Below are positions 53,907-62,968 of a stretch of DNA of 64,000 nt, piece by piece. The position numbers and the translations under genes are program-made. Position 1 is the first letter of the stretch, and the number at the start of each line of letters is the position of its first letter. A model generated the notes under the pieces. It saw only the letters and a list, made by a program, of their open reading frames with translations, was not told where the DNA came from and searched no databases. Origin of the DNA: Anaerosolibacter sp. (GTDB taxonomy: Bacteria; Bacillota; Clostridia; Peptostreptococcales; Thermotaleaceae); the NCBI RefSeq assembly GCF_029240175.1, contig NZ_JARBTM010000007.1:62001-126000 (forward strand), read 5' to 3'.

Positions 53907-54193
53907 TCTTTTTATTTAATATATAGGAAATTATGGTCTTCAATTTCCTATATAAGGGGGATTTTTAAAGGGGTTCACCCCCTAATACTGCCGATATACA
54001 ATCAAATCATTGAGAGGCACAAATATAGCAGAGAGTTTAACCTTCAGCTGGTTTAAGCTGTATAGATTTTGAGAGTCTTACTCGAAGAAATCTATATTGC
54101 GCATGAGCATTTGCGGAGCAATTTGCGATTTTTATGTCTAATAATTGGAGGGTCACAGCGAAGCGTCATTGGGAACTATTAGTTCCCTGTGAA
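53907..54193. other. Intergenic region with degenerate palindromes
   Basis: No gene is visible. An ATATAGGAAAT...ATTTCCTATAT dyad (near 53920-53950) and a GGGAAC-TATTA-GTTCCC hairpin (near 54170) resemble pieces of the structured repeat at 25345 and 54601. It may be a decayed third copy. Confidence 0.4.
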
Positions 54194-54240
54194 GAACAAA
54201 AGCATTTCCTTAGCTTTTAGAGCATGGAATGCTTTTGTTC
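54194..54240 (-). terminator. Terminator of the DUF3343 gene
   Basis: GAACAAAAGCATT stem with the complementary arm ending GCTTTTGTTC, closely following the stop. Confidence 0.7.
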
Positions 54241-54245
54241 TATGG

Positions 54246-54518
54246 TTATAAGTTGACCTTGGTATATTCTAAGGAATTATCTTCTTTTCTAGAGGACTTA
54301 TATACACCTTGGTAAGATATTTTCGCCCCTTGAATAAGTTTATTTGCGCTTTCTAAATCTTTCTCATGTATATATAGGGCTGTATTGCATGATTTACCTA
54401 TCGCTCTTGGTGCTTTTCTAAAAGTACATTGAATTTTGTGCCTCCTTAATAATTCTTCAATATAATATCCATGATAACTTGACGTAAATACAAATATATA
54501 GCTTTCATCGTGCTTCAT
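54246..54518 (-). CDS. DUF3343 family protein (putative Se/S carrier-like)
   Basis: About 90 aa: YIFVFTSSYHGYYIEELLRRHKIQC followed by APRAIGKSCNTALYIHEKDL, which carries the single conserved Cys of DUF3343. The family is annotated as putative Se/S carriers and is common in selenium-using anaerobes. Start set at 54518, preceded by AAGGAG. No selenium gene is nearby. Confidence 0.78.
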   Translation of the reverse strand: MKHDESYIFVFTSSYHGYYIEELLRRHKIQCTFRKAPRAIGKSCNTALYIHEKDLESANKLIQGAKISYQGVYKSSRKEDNSLEYTKVNL

Positions 54519-54600
54519 TAGCAATCATCTCCTTGTAAATTTCTTAGTACCATTTTATTCGACTGCTTGTGATATGTACCAATCATAGTATATTATGAAT

Positions 54601-54727
54601 ACAAAAAAGCATCTAGCTCAGGCTGCTAGACAGCCTGAGCACCCCTCTGACTACGGCCTGGGAATACTTCCCCTGCACTCCTGATTTTTTGTTTAATAGG
54701 AAAGTAGACCTTTCCTATTAAACAAAA
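54601..54727. repeat. Structured dispersed repeat, copy 2
   Basis: 54631-54727 is about 94% identical to 25405-25500. The final 18-bp stem is TTTTGTTTAATAGG... here and TTTTATTTAATAGG... in copy 1. The partner strand changes to match (A-T to G-C), so pairing is kept. A second hairpin CTCAGGCTG-CTAGA-CAGCCTGAG is present. It lies downstream of orr, as copy 1 lies downstream of sfsA. Confidence 0.78.
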
Positions 54728-54754
54728 AACCTCAGATCGTAAGAGCTGAGGTTT
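54727..54754 (-). terminator. Terminator of the ornithine operon
   Basis: AAACCTCAG/CTGAGGTTT stem followed by TTTTG on the minus strand, 8 bp after the orr stop. Confidence 0.88.
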
Positions 54755-54761
54755 ACTTCAT

Positions 54762-55826
54762 TTATAGAAGATTTTTATGAATGTATTCTGATGTCATAAC
54801 CTGAAGCAATGCACCATACTCGATATTAAAGCGAACTTCATCTCCCACCATATACTCTTTCGTACAGTCAGTAACATCAATAATGAGATGGTCACTGCTT
54901 GCTCCTAGTATCATCATATTGGGGTCTAATGGAATAATGTTTTGGACAGCTATATCCTGCCTGCCAATAGCCAGTATTGCTCTTTTTCTCAATCCTCTAT
55001 CTTCAAAGACCGGTTTGTTGCCAAATGCATCCATACCAATTTCACCAATAGGTACAGAAGGCTTTTCCTTTAACTCAACGATCTCAGTAACGAGGGTAAA
55101 AGCATCTTGATAGGTATCAGCAATAGAATTACCATAGGCTGTTTCCCTGCCAAGCACAATAGATTCTCCTAGTCTCAAGTGATTAATACGATGAGGTATT
55201 TCTTCTTTTTCAAGGAGATAAAGGCTGCTTGAATTTCCACCTGATACAATGTTTAGAGATATATTGAACTTATCCTCTATGATTTCAGCAATTTCTACCA
55301 ATCGACCTAAGTTTATACGGTTTGGAATGACACCACCGTAGCATGTTAGATTGGTACCAATTCCTAGCAGGTTAATGTTTTCAAATAATAGTATTTCTGA
55401 AATGGTATTTTCTATTTGATCTTGCCATACACCCTCACGCAAATCTCCCATATCAATCATTAGTATGATATTATGCATTCTTTCCAGTTCATTTGCAGCT
55501 GCATCTAAAGCAGCAATGGTTTTAATCTCAGAATTCAGGCTAATGTCAGCATATAAAACGGTTTCTTTGGCTTGACTTATCATTGGCAATCTTAGTAGTA
55601 ATTTCTGAGCATCCATTTCTTGGAGCTTCTTTAGATTTTCAATTCTTGAATCTGCCAGCATAGTGACCCCGCCATGAACAAGAGCTTGTGCAATTTCTGG
55701 AATTCCGCAGAATACCTTGGTTACACCAGCTACATCGATGCCTTTTTCTTTACATAATTTGGTAAGGGTGAGGGTGTTATGCTTAATCTTATTTATATCG
55801 ATCTCTAATCTTGGACAAATCTGCAT
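54762..55826 (-). CDS. orr: Ornithine racemase
   Basis: PLP-dependent alanine-racemase-fold enzyme of 354 aa. The PLP Lys lies in GVTKVFCG near residue 38; GVTMLADSRIENL, MIDMGDLREGVW, SGGNSSSLYLL and LRLGESIVLGRE follow. It converts L- to D-ornithine, the substrate of the aminomutase encoded upstream. Last gene of the operon; GGAGGAG upstream of the ATG. Confidence 0.92.
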   Translation of the reverse strand: MQICPRLEIDINKIKHNTLTLTKLCKEKGIDVAGVTKVFCGIPEIAQALVHGGVTMLADSRIENLKKLQEMDAQKLLLRLPMISQAKETVLYADISLNSEIKTIAALDAAANELERMHNIILMIDMGDLREGVWQDQIENTISEILLFENINLLGIGTNLTCYGGVIPNRINLGRLVEIAEIIEDKFNISLNIVSGGNSSSLYLLEKEEIPHRINHLRLGESIVLGRETAYGNSIADTYQDAFTLVTEIVELKEKPSVPIGEIGMDAFGNKPVFEDRGLRKRAILAIGRQDIAVQNIIPLDPNMMILGASSDHLIIDVTDCTKEYMVGDEVRFNIEYGALLQVMTSEYIHKNLL

Positions 55827-55852
55827 ACAATCTCCTCCAATTCCTAAATCTA

Positions 55853-55875
55853 TAGCCGGGAATTTTTCCCGGCTA
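55853..55875 (-). repeat. Intra-operon hairpin between the glmL-like gene and orr
   Basis: A perfect 10-bp stem TAGCCGGGAA/TTCCCGGCTA with a 3-nt loop and no T tract. Possibly an mRNA processing or stabilising site. Confidence 0.6.
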
Positions 55876-55879
55876 AGAG

Positions 55880-57238
55880 TTAGTTAATATTTAAGCTCTG
55901 CTTCATCAAATTTAAGGCTGCTTCCGGATATCTCTTCGACAAAACTCCAAGGGATGCCATGATATAATCATTATCTATTAATATTTTGGCTTCTTTTGTA
56001 GGGAGTAAGCTATCACCTTTATTGTGTTGGGCAATTTCCTTCAAGATCTCTACTCTTCCTGGTAATCTTGTAAGAGCTCCGCCAGTTCCAACGATCCACT
56101 TGATATCAGTGAGATCCTTTCCCTCCGCAAGGGTTTTCTTCCCAGCGGGTCCATAGAGATGTCTATATTTACCTACGTGGCGATCCATAGCAGTCAATAC
56201 GGCTTCCAAAGTGAGAATTTCGACAAATCGCTTCAGTTCATCAGTGTCTGGTATTGGCTTATGCCTCGACATTAAGCCTTCGATATCACAGCCCATTTGT
56301 CGTGAGAGCTTATCCTTGCCGATTCGCTCTACGATATTGGGCATGTTAACATATACACCCAAATCTCCTTCCACAGTTCTCTTTGCTTCTGGCTCAGGAC
56401 TAATTAAAATTCTGTTTACCTCTTCACTGCCTGCTGTGACAGAGTGGACATCCGTGGTAGCACCACCTACATCAAGAGTAACCAAATCACCAATAGCTTC
56501 TTTTAGGAGCTTAGAAGCCTCCATCACTGCACCTGGTGTCGGAATGATAGGTCCTGTAACCAATTCTCTAACCTTTGTCATGCCCGGAGCATGAATGATA
56601 TGATCCTCAAAAGCATCTTGAATAACCTTTCTGGTTGGTTCAATGTTAAGCTGATCAATTTTAGGATAAACATTCTCTACAACATATAGCTTATTGGGCT
56701 TATCCTTGAACATTTCCTTGATTTCTTCCTGGTTTTCAATATTACCAGCGTAAATAATGGGGACATGGATGTCCATATCAGCGATTAATTCAGCATTATA
56801 GAGGGCTGTATCCCGTTCGCCATAATCTACTCCCCCAGCAATTAAGATGAGGTTCGGATTAATATCTTTAATTTTGTTAAGATCAGTTCTTCTCAGCTTT
56901 CCAGCTGTAACATTATGAATGATGGCACCGGCACCTAGGGCAGCTTCCTTTGCGGCTCGAACAGTCATGTCATAGACAAGACCATGGACCGTCATTTTTA
57001 ATCCCCCAGCAGCACTGCTGGTAGCCAACATTTCATCATAGGTTACTTCTTCGACGCCAAGTGCACTTTTAAGATTATCAATAGCACCTTGAAGGCCAAT
57101 GTTCACATCCCCCTCTAGGACAGTGGTAGGTGCTTGACCTTGCCCCAGAAATTTAGGATGATCCGTATGAATATCAGCGAAAGCATTTACTACCGTTGTA
57201 GTGCTTCCTATCTCAGCAACTAAAACATTAATTCTCAT
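55880..57238 (-). CDS. GlmL/MutL-like ASKHA protein of the ornithine operon (putative mutase reactivator)
   Basis: 452 aa of the GlmL/MutL family. The ATP-binding fold starts VLVAEIGSTTTVVNAF; DEMLATSSAAGGLKM, ILIAGGVDYGERD, VTLDVGGATTDVHS and WIVGTGGALTRLP follow. Family members occur with B12-dependent carbon-skeleton mutases and probably reactivate them. Here it follows oraE by 16 bp, so D-ornithine aminomutase is the likely client. Confidence 0.86.
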   Translation of the reverse strand: MRINVLVAEIGSTTTVVNAFADIHTDHPKFLGQGQAPTTVLEGDVNIGLQGAIDNLKSALGVEEVTYDEMLATSSAAGGLKMTVHGLVYDMTVRAAKEAALGAGAIIHNVTAGKLRRTDLNKIKDINPNLILIAGGVDYGERDTALYNAELIADMDIHVPIIYAGNIENQEEIKEMFKDKPNKLYVVENVYPKIDQLNIEPTRKVIQDAFEDHIIHAPGMTKVRELVTGPIIPTPGAVMEASKLLKEAIGDLVTLDVGGATTDVHSVTAGSEEVNRILISPEPEAKRTVEGDLGVYVNMPNIVERIGKDKLSRQMGCDIEGLMSRHKPIPDTDELKRFVEILTLEAVLTAMDRHVGKYRHLYGPAGKKTLAEGKDLTDIKWIVGTGGALTRLPGRVEILKEIAQHNKGDSLLPTKEAKILIDNDYIMASLGVLSKRYPEAALNLMKQSLNIN

Positions 57239-57254
57239 GCTAATGCCTCGTTTC

Positions 57255-59468
57255 CTACTTATTTGCTAATATCTCATTTCTTCTATTTACAAGGAATGTT
57301 GCTACATGAATTCCCTTTGTGCCTCTACCGAAACCAGCATCCATTCCATACTTCACAGCGATTTCAGGTGTTACTTGAGTTCCCCCAGCACAGATCATGA
57401 TTCTATCTCTAACACCTTTTTCCACTGCATAGTCATGGATTCTTTTCATGTTTTTGTAATGTATATCATCATGGCTTATGATGGTTGAAGCCAATATTGC
57501 ATCCGCATTAATTTCTATGGCAGCGTCTACAAGTTTTTCAATTGGACATGAAGTGCCAAGATATTCAACTTCAATACCCCACTTTTCAATACCGCCATGC
57601 TTGATATCGATGACTTCACGCATACCTACAGAGTGCTCATCTTCTCCAACTGTGGCAGCCACAACCTTCATCGGTCTATCATTAATTTGTTCCCAAAGTT
57701 CTTCATTAGACAATACTTCTGCTTCTTCTGGAACGATAATGGTATTTAGATCAATGTCGAAGCCTACTGTACCCTTTAATTGAACTCTCGTAGCCTCTGA
57801 AGGATGCATTTCCTCACTATGGATAACTTCAACGTCAGATAATCCAAGCTTTTTACCGACTTCAATGGCCGCGTACTCTGCCACTCTTTTTGATGTTGGA
57901 AGAAGTACTTCCACTTGAACAATGCCATCACCCAACCATTGAACCTCTGGTTTGATCATTGAGGATTCTCTATATTTTTCAGAATCATCTAATCTAGTAT
58001 AAACATTATCACTTTCATCTAATTCATCGATATATACAATTTTTTCAGGTTTTTCAAATGTACTTCCATCGATTAGTTTTGATGGGTTTTCCACTGCACT
58101 CGGATCATACTGAGCCGCATTGTTATAACCGAAGTGGGCTGTAACTGGTGCTAAGTAATCTTCATCTCTTTCAAATACAGTTCCGTACCCTAATCCTCCA
58201 TCGATCTTTCTGCCGATACCATCGCCATTTCTTTCAGGATACATACCAGAATCCACAAAGAAGCCCTTTTCTACAGCCTGGAAGTAACCACCTTCCTGAA
58301 TTATTTCTTCTAGGTATAGGATAGATCTTTCTTTTAATTCTCTTACTTGCTCTCTTAGGAAGCCTTCTTTTCTTAATTCTACCATTTCCATTAATGAATC
58401 AAGAATCGTTAAGGTTTGCTTTGCTGTATCACAGGCTTCGATGTTGTACATATGCCATGGCACGTTTCTACCTTCGTCAGGTGTAATCGTAGATTGAATA
58501 TCTGCACTCGTTAATCTAGACAATAGCATATTTAATACATGGGTTACAGTTGCTTCTCTTGACGATGAAGTAATATATTTTGTATTCATCTGGGCTCTCA
58601 TCTTATATTCGTCGAATAGTTCTCTCAGCGCAACTGCGTATGGTAAATCATACTTTAAACTTGGTGCTGGAGCAGCTGTTGGCGGTACAGTAGATAGGCA
58701 GATATTTTCCTTTTTCATTCCAACTTTATAAGAGTATAATGAGTTAATTCCATGCTGTACCATAAGCTCAGGCATAACTTTCCACGCATCTCTAGCCGTT
58801 GCGTTGGCATTATGGGCGCCATCAATTTGCGCCATGTTAGCCCATGTCATTACACTTTTTGCTTCAGCAGCATCCACAAAGGATCTAACCATATTGATGT
58901 TTCTATATAGAACATTGTATTGAGGATCTTGATGGGCACCATTCACGCCTTCTTCTGCAAACATTACTGCAATATCGGGACCTGCTACACCACTGACATA
59001 AGAATGATAATTAATAGGACGACCAACTTCTTCTTCAATAAGATCCAATGCTTTTCTTTGGGCTCTTACCACTTTTCTTGAAACAGGTATACCGCCGATT
59101 CCCTGTGGTGTTCCTTCTATTAGTCCGTCGTAATGGGATTGTCCTGCAGTTCTAATAACCATGATATGGTCAGCACCATGCCATGCCGCCATTCTCATTC
59201 TACGGATATCGTCCTCAAATCTTCCTGAAGCTATTTCTGTTGTAATCGTATAGATCGGCTGAGGGTCAATATTTCCCAGATAAGCAGCAGATGGAATAGG
59301 AATAGAGTTTTTTAAAGGCTCTGAACAATCATTATATGTGAAGGGCCCCATTTGTAGGTTTTCAACTTTCTTTCTCCAAGTCCAGCCTCTTCTCTTTGGC
59401 GTATACTTGTCAAGGTCTTTCAGTACTTCTCTCACGTTGATTTTTTCGTTTACATTTAGCTGTGTCAT
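57255..59468 (-). CDS. oraE: D-ornithine 4,5-aminomutase, large subunit
   Basis: 737 aa, B12- and PLP-dependent. It moves the terminal amino group of D-ornithine to give 2,4-diaminopentanoate. The C-terminal B12 domain has DEHSVG (DxHxxG, cobalt-binding His). Eleven residues after that His is the Lys of VIDIKHGG, the same spacing as His618/Lys629 in the Clostridium sticklandii enzyme, where that Lys binds PLP. The N-terminal barrel begins after about residue 30. Its ATG overlaps the oraS stop (TAATG). Confidence 0.96.
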   Translation of the reverse strand: MTQLNVNEKINVREVLKDLDKYTPKRRGWTWRKKVENLQMGPFTYNDCSEPLKNSIPIPSAAYLGNIDPQPIYTITTEIASGRFEDDIRRMRMAAWHGADHIMVIRTAGQSHYDGLIEGTPQGIGGIPVSRKVVRAQRKALDLIEEEVGRPINYHSYVSGVAGPDIAVMFAEEGVNGAHQDPQYNVLYRNINMVRSFVDAAEAKSVMTWANMAQIDGAHNANATARDAWKVMPELMVQHGINSLYSYKVGMKKENICLSTVPPTAAPAPSLKYDLPYAVALRELFDEYKMRAQMNTKYITSSSREATVTHVLNMLLSRLTSADIQSTITPDEGRNVPWHMYNIEACDTAKQTLTILDSLMEMVELRKEGFLREQVRELKERSILYLEEIIQEGGYFQAVEKGFFVDSGMYPERNGDGIGRKIDGGLGYGTVFERDEDYLAPVTAHFGYNNAAQYDPSAVENPSKLIDGSTFEKPEKIVYIDELDESDNVYTRLDDSEKYRESSMIKPEVQWLGDGIVQVEVLLPTSKRVAEYAAIEVGKKLGLSDVEVIHSEEMHPSEATRVQLKGTVGFDIDLNTIIVPEEAEVLSNEELWEQINDRPMKVVAATVGEDEHSVGMREVIDIKHGGIEKWGIEVEYLGTSCPIEKLVDAAIEINADAILASTIISHDDIHYKNMKRIHDYAVEKGVRDRIMICAGGTQVTPEIAVKYGMDAGFGRGTKGIHVATFLVNRRNEILANK

Positions 59469-59845
59469 TATTTTTCCCCTCCTTTAAACATTGCTACGAT
59501 ATCATCCCAATGCTTGCCTTCCATTAGCTCAAGACCAGCTTGTCGAAGGGGAATATTCTTTTCCTTAGAAACTTTATAAACAACATGGCCAGCGCCTTTT
59601 CCCATTAATCCACGATCCATGGTGCCATCTACAATTGCTTTTGCTTCTAAGCTAGAAAAGCCCATTCGCAGCAATACAGAACGTTCAATGGCAGGGGTTG
59701 TATTTTTCTTCGCTAAATCTACCAAAGGGTCTACAACCTGTTCCATAAGCTCCCAAAATCTTTGCTTTAACGCATCATCAGATAAAGATGCTAGGTGTTT
59801 TCTTCTCTCTTGGAAATCGTCTTCCCTTACAATATAACCTTTCAT
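59468..59845 (-). CDS. oraS: D-ornithine 4,5-aminomutase, small subunit
   Basis: 125 aa, a helical partner of OraE (REDDFQERRKHLASLSDDALKQRFWELMEQVVDPLVDLA; GMGAGHVV-type C-terminal half). Required for the active heterotetramer. GGAGGG before the ATG; translationally coupled to oraE. Confidence 0.94.
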   Translation of the reverse strand: MKGYIVREDDFQERRKHLASLSDDALKQRFWELMEQVVDPLVDLAKKNTTPAIERSVLLRMGFSSLEAKAIVDGTMDRGLMGKGAGHVVYKVSKEKNIPLRQAGLELMEGKHWDDIVAMFKGGEK

Positions 59846-59885
59846 TCATTTCCCTCCTAATTTTCATAAGATATTTTTAGATAAT

Positions 59886-59922
59886 AAAGGGAGTAAGGCA
59901 CTCTCTAGCTTCTACTCCCTTT
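59886..59922 (-). repeat. Intra-operon hairpin between ortB and oraS
   Basis: A 10-bp stem AAAGGGAGTA/TACTCCCTTT with a 17-nt loop and a short ATT tail. Could partly terminate or adjust the ratio of thiolase to mutase mRNA. Confidence 0.55.
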
Positions 59923-59938
59923 ATCTATTTTTGTATAC

Positions 59939-61357
59939 TTATAATTGAATATTTCTTTCTGCTAAGGATTCTTTCACAAAATCATAAGAAGACTTTGTCT
60001 CTTGCACGAGGAAGTCCATATCTGCATCAGAAATTTTCTCGATCCCCCGTATTTCTAGACAGTTTTTAATATATGATTTTCTGATCTTATCCATATCAAA
60101 ATCTCTTGCTTTGATTAAGCTTGGATGATTAGGAAGAATAATGTTTTGTCCTGGTACTTCTTCCTCTGGATTTCCGAAACGAATCTCAATACCATTTTCA
60201 CGAGCAAAGGATAACTGTGCTTGAATGTGCTTTCCTGCTCCTGTATATTCAGTTTCTTGTACAACAATAATCTGATCTTCATTAAGTTCTTGGGCAATAC
60301 TGAAAGCAGCTGCCAATGAAGTATTGCCAGCGGGACCTCTTTCCAAGCCTTCAAGCTGGGCTAAAATCTCTGTCATATAGAATACCTCGCCTTGGGATAC
60401 CGTGACATAGCGATCCATATATCGAAGAGGTCTTGCTGCAGATCTGGGTACATCTGAGCGGTCAGGCCAAGTAGAAAACGGCATACCAAAGCCTGTATGA
60501 CCTGTGGTAAAGGACTTTTTGTTGAACTGTTCATCTGATGCCATATGAAGTCCCTGGAGATTGACACTGGCCCCAACAACATTCACACTCTCAGCACCTG
60601 CTTTGATTAATCCTCGAGCAGTACCCGTCAAATTACCACCGCCCGCATTGGTACATACAACAACATCCGGATCTCTACCTATTTTCTCTCTAAACTGTAT
60701 GGCCAGTTCATATCCAAGGGTTTCAACTCCAGCGATTCCAAAAGGTGTATATAGGGAAGCATTGAAGTATCCTGTCTCCTCTAATAGTTTTAAGAAGGTA
60801 TAGAATAGTTCCGGACCAACTGTTAGCTGCACAACTTCTGCACCATAGGCTTCACATTTTCTTGCTTTCTCAATGATTTCAGGCTGACCTACACCTTTAC
60901 TGTCATAGCATTCCTGAACAATGATACACTTTAAACCATGCATAGCAGCTTGGCTTGCTACGGCAGCACCATAATTTCCGCTGGTGGCAGCAATGACACC
61001 CTTATAGCCCAATTTTTTTGCATGGTATACAGCATTGGCAGCCCGTCTTGCTTTAAAGCTTCCAGATGGATTTGAAGCCTCGTCTTTTATAAAGATTCTT
61101 GCGCCTTTGCCTTTTGGGGCCACCTTTCTTGCTAATGCAGTTAGGTTTTTTAATTCGAGAACAGGTGTATTGCCTACCCCTGTATCTCCTTGAATTTTCT
61201 GCATTTCTTCAAGGGTATATCCAGTTTCCCTCATCATCTTTTCATAGTCAAAAGCGATGGAGCCAGATTCAAATATAGAATAGTCGATACCGACTGCCTG
61301 CTTCATAATTTCATTTCTTCTGGCCATTAGCCCTTGGTAGCTCATATCCTTACTCAT
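59939..61357 (-). CDS. ortB: 2-amino-4-oxopentanoate thiolase, subunit OrtB
   Basis: About 472 aa PLP fold-type II protein resembling threonine synthase. The PLP Lys lies in NPSGSFKARRAANA, and ATSGNYGAAVAS and NAGGGNLTGTA follow. With OrtA it cleaves 2-amino-4-oxopentanoate with CoA to acetyl-CoA and alanine. I set the start at 61357 after AGGAGG; it overlaps the end of ortA by 8 bp. Confidence 0.93.
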   Translation of the reverse strand: MSKDMSYQGLMARRNEIMKQAVGIDYSIFESGSIAFDYEKMMRETGYTLEEMQKIQGDTGVGNTPVLELKNLTALARKVAPKGKGARIFIKDEASNPSGSFKARRAANAVYHAKKLGYKGVIAATSGNYGAAVASQAAMHGLKCIIVQECYDSKGVGQPEIIEKARKCEAYGAEVVQLTVGPELFYTFLKLLEETGYFNASLYTPFGIAGVETLGYELAIQFREKIGRDPDVVVCTNAGGGNLTGTARGLIKAGAESVNVVGASVNLQGLHMASDEQFNKKSFTTGHTGFGMPFSTWPDRSDVPRSAARPLRYMDRYVTVSQGEVFYMTEILAQLEGLERGPAGNTSLAAAFSIAQELNEDQIIVVQETEYTGAGKHIQAQLSFARENGIEIRFGNPEEEVPGQNIILPNHPSLIKARDFDMDKIRKSYIKNCLEIRGIEKISDADMDFLVQETKSSYDFVKESLAERNIQL

Positions 61358-61658
61358 GAACATCACCTCCTGCTAGTATAGACCTTGCTTGAATACCTAT
61401 TTGAAGAAGTTCTGGCACAAACTTTCCATAATTGTGGGTATAGGCTGGATTAATTTCAACTAGCTCTCCCTCAACTCTTCTTCCAGTAATCGTAACAACT
61501 TCAACAAATTGACCTATTTCGGCATCTGATTGAATAAATCCTTTAACCCAGGATTCTAAAGGAACTTTTCTTGTATCATCAGGAACTTGAGGAGCTCTTT
61601 CCTCACTTGTTAGGACAATATTATAAATTTTAACCCATTCTCCTCTATTGGCCTTCAT
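61350..61658 (-). CDS. ortA: 2-amino-4-oxopentanoate thiolase, subunit OrtA
   Basis: 102 aa partner of OrtB (IVLTSEERAPQVPDDTRKVPLESW...HNYGKFVPELLQIG). Encoded 9 bp after ord and overlapping ortB, as in other ornithine-fermenting clostridia. Confidence 0.92.
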   Translation of the reverse strand: MKANRGEWVKIYNIVLTSEERAPQVPDDTRKVPLESWVKGFIQSDAEIGQFVEVVTITGRRVEGELVEINPAYTHNYGKFVPELLQIGIQARSILAGGDVHE

Positions 61659-61667
61659 AAAATTCGC

Positions 61668-62714
61668 CTACCTTTTTATTAAATCTCTCATGTCGCCCAT
61701 GATCGCTCTTGGTACTGGTAAATCTAACATTGTTTTTAACCCTGGATCAGCATTGATTACATGAGGAATCATGTTTACACACATAGCAATAGTTCCAAGT
61801 CCACCTTCAACTTCAGGCTTATTGGCCATGTTAATTTCAGGTGTTCCTTTGATTGTGATATAATCACCAGTCTCAGTACCTTCCATCTCTGGTTCGATTT
61901 GCTGCGGATGAATCATATCAATTTTAACTTCACCGTCTACAAAACCTTGACCAGTCATATTAACACCAGCTACATTGCCTGCAGCTGCAAATCCATAAGG
62001 AGACTTTCTATCTACAGAAGTGACAATTGGCTTCATTTGTTGTTCGAATTTTTCTACTTTCCAACCAATCGCATCACCAATCATTCTTATTGATTCTGCA
62101 AAACCAACATGTCCAGCTAAAGTACCATCTTTTACTCCCTTTTCAAACTCTTCAACAGTTATGCCCACACCTTGTTCTTCCATTACAGCTGGCCCGAATG
62201 GTGATAAACTATTTACACGTTTGGCCTCAATGTGCTCTACATCGACCATACAACCAGTTAAGCAAACAACCAATAAATCCATCATAAGGCCCGGATTAAT
62301 CCCAGTTCCAAGGATTGAGACACCGTTTTCCTTTGCTATTCTATCCAGTTCTGCAGCTAACTCAGGATTTTGAGCTTGTGGATAAGCCATTTCTTCTGCA
62401 GTCGATACAACATTTACTTTCTTTTCCAATACAGCTTTTAATCTTGGAAAAGCACTTTTTGTAAATGAATCTGTAGCACAAAGGCAAACATCGCAACTTC
62501 CCTCTGTAACAACTTCATCGATATTTGGGTTAATGATTACCTCTGGGCGGTCTCCTCTCTCTACGCCTAGTACATCATACATACTTCTTCCTACTCGAGC
62601 ATTATTTCTGTCGCACACACCAACAATGTCAACACCTTTTTTCTTCAAAAGCATTTTAGCCATACCGCTGCCCATTGCACCAAATCCCCAAATCGCTACT
62701 TTTACATTTTCCAT
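61668..62714 (-). CDS. ord: 2,4-diaminopentanoate dehydrogenase
   Basis: 348 aa NAD(P)-dependent oxidative deaminase giving 2-amino-4-oxopentanoate. Rossmann start VAIWGFGAMGSGMAKMLLKKKG; GTGINPGLMMDLLVV and the AGNVAGVNMTGQG region are typical of Ord (dihydrodipicolinate-reductase-like). First gene of the operon; GGAGG before the ATG, -24/-12 promoter about 47 bp upstream. Confidence 0.94.
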   Translation of the reverse strand: MENVKVAIWGFGAMGSGMAKMLLKKKGVDIVGVCDRNNARVGRSMYDVLGVERGDRPEVIINPNIDEVVTEGSCDVCLCATDSFTKSAFPRLKAVLEKKVNVVSTAEEMAYPQAQNPELAAELDRIAKENGVSILGTGINPGLMMDLLVVCLTGCMVDVEHIEAKRVNSLSPFGPAVMEEQGVGITVEEFEKGVKDGTLAGHVGFAESIRMIGDAIGWKVEKFEQQMKPIVTSVDRKSPYGFAAAGNVAGVNMTGQGFVDGEVKIDMIHPQQIEPEMEGTETGDYITIKGTPEINMANKPEVEGGLGTIAMCVNMIPHVINADPGLKTMLDLPVPRAIMGDMRDLIKR

Positions 62715-62760
62715 TATATAGACACCTCCAAATTATTAAATGATTCAACACTCCCTTAAT

Positions 62761-62778
62761 ATGCAAAATCCCTGCCAA
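62761..62778 (-). promoter_or_regulatory. Sigma-54 (-24/-12) promoter of the ornithine operon
   Basis: Minus strand TTGGCAGGGATTTTGCAT: GG and GC are separated by exactly 10 bp and agree with TGGCAC-N5-TTGC. About 47 bp before the ord ATG. The neighbouring activator gene supports it. Confidence 0.85.
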
Positions 62779-62904
62779 TATTTTTTGTTTGATTTGAGGA
62801 AATATCCATTAAATATTCAGAAATCACGCATACTTCGATAAAATTATGCATTTTTATGCCATTTATACGCTTATAGCTGTAATCAGTCTATGAAAAAGAA
62901 TAGA
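62779..62904. other. Probable activator-binding region upstream of the sigma-54 promoter
   Basis: AT-rich 126 bp with overlapping dyads around GCATAAAAATGC and TATGC/GCATA motifs (62830-62870). A likely enhancer for the adjacent sigma-54 activator; inferred from position. Confidence 0.45.
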
Positions 62905-62968
62905 AACCATAGTAAAACGCAAAAATATTTGCACTTGCATGCAAATATTTTTGCGTTTTACTATGGTT
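62905..62968 (-). terminator. 29-bp perfect hairpin at the end of the activator gene
   Basis: Perfect 29-bp inverted repeat with a 6-nt loop. The stop codon of the activator (TAG, 62961-62963) lies inside one arm. The 3' flank on the minus strand is T-rich (TTCTATTCTTTTTC). Confidence 0.8.
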
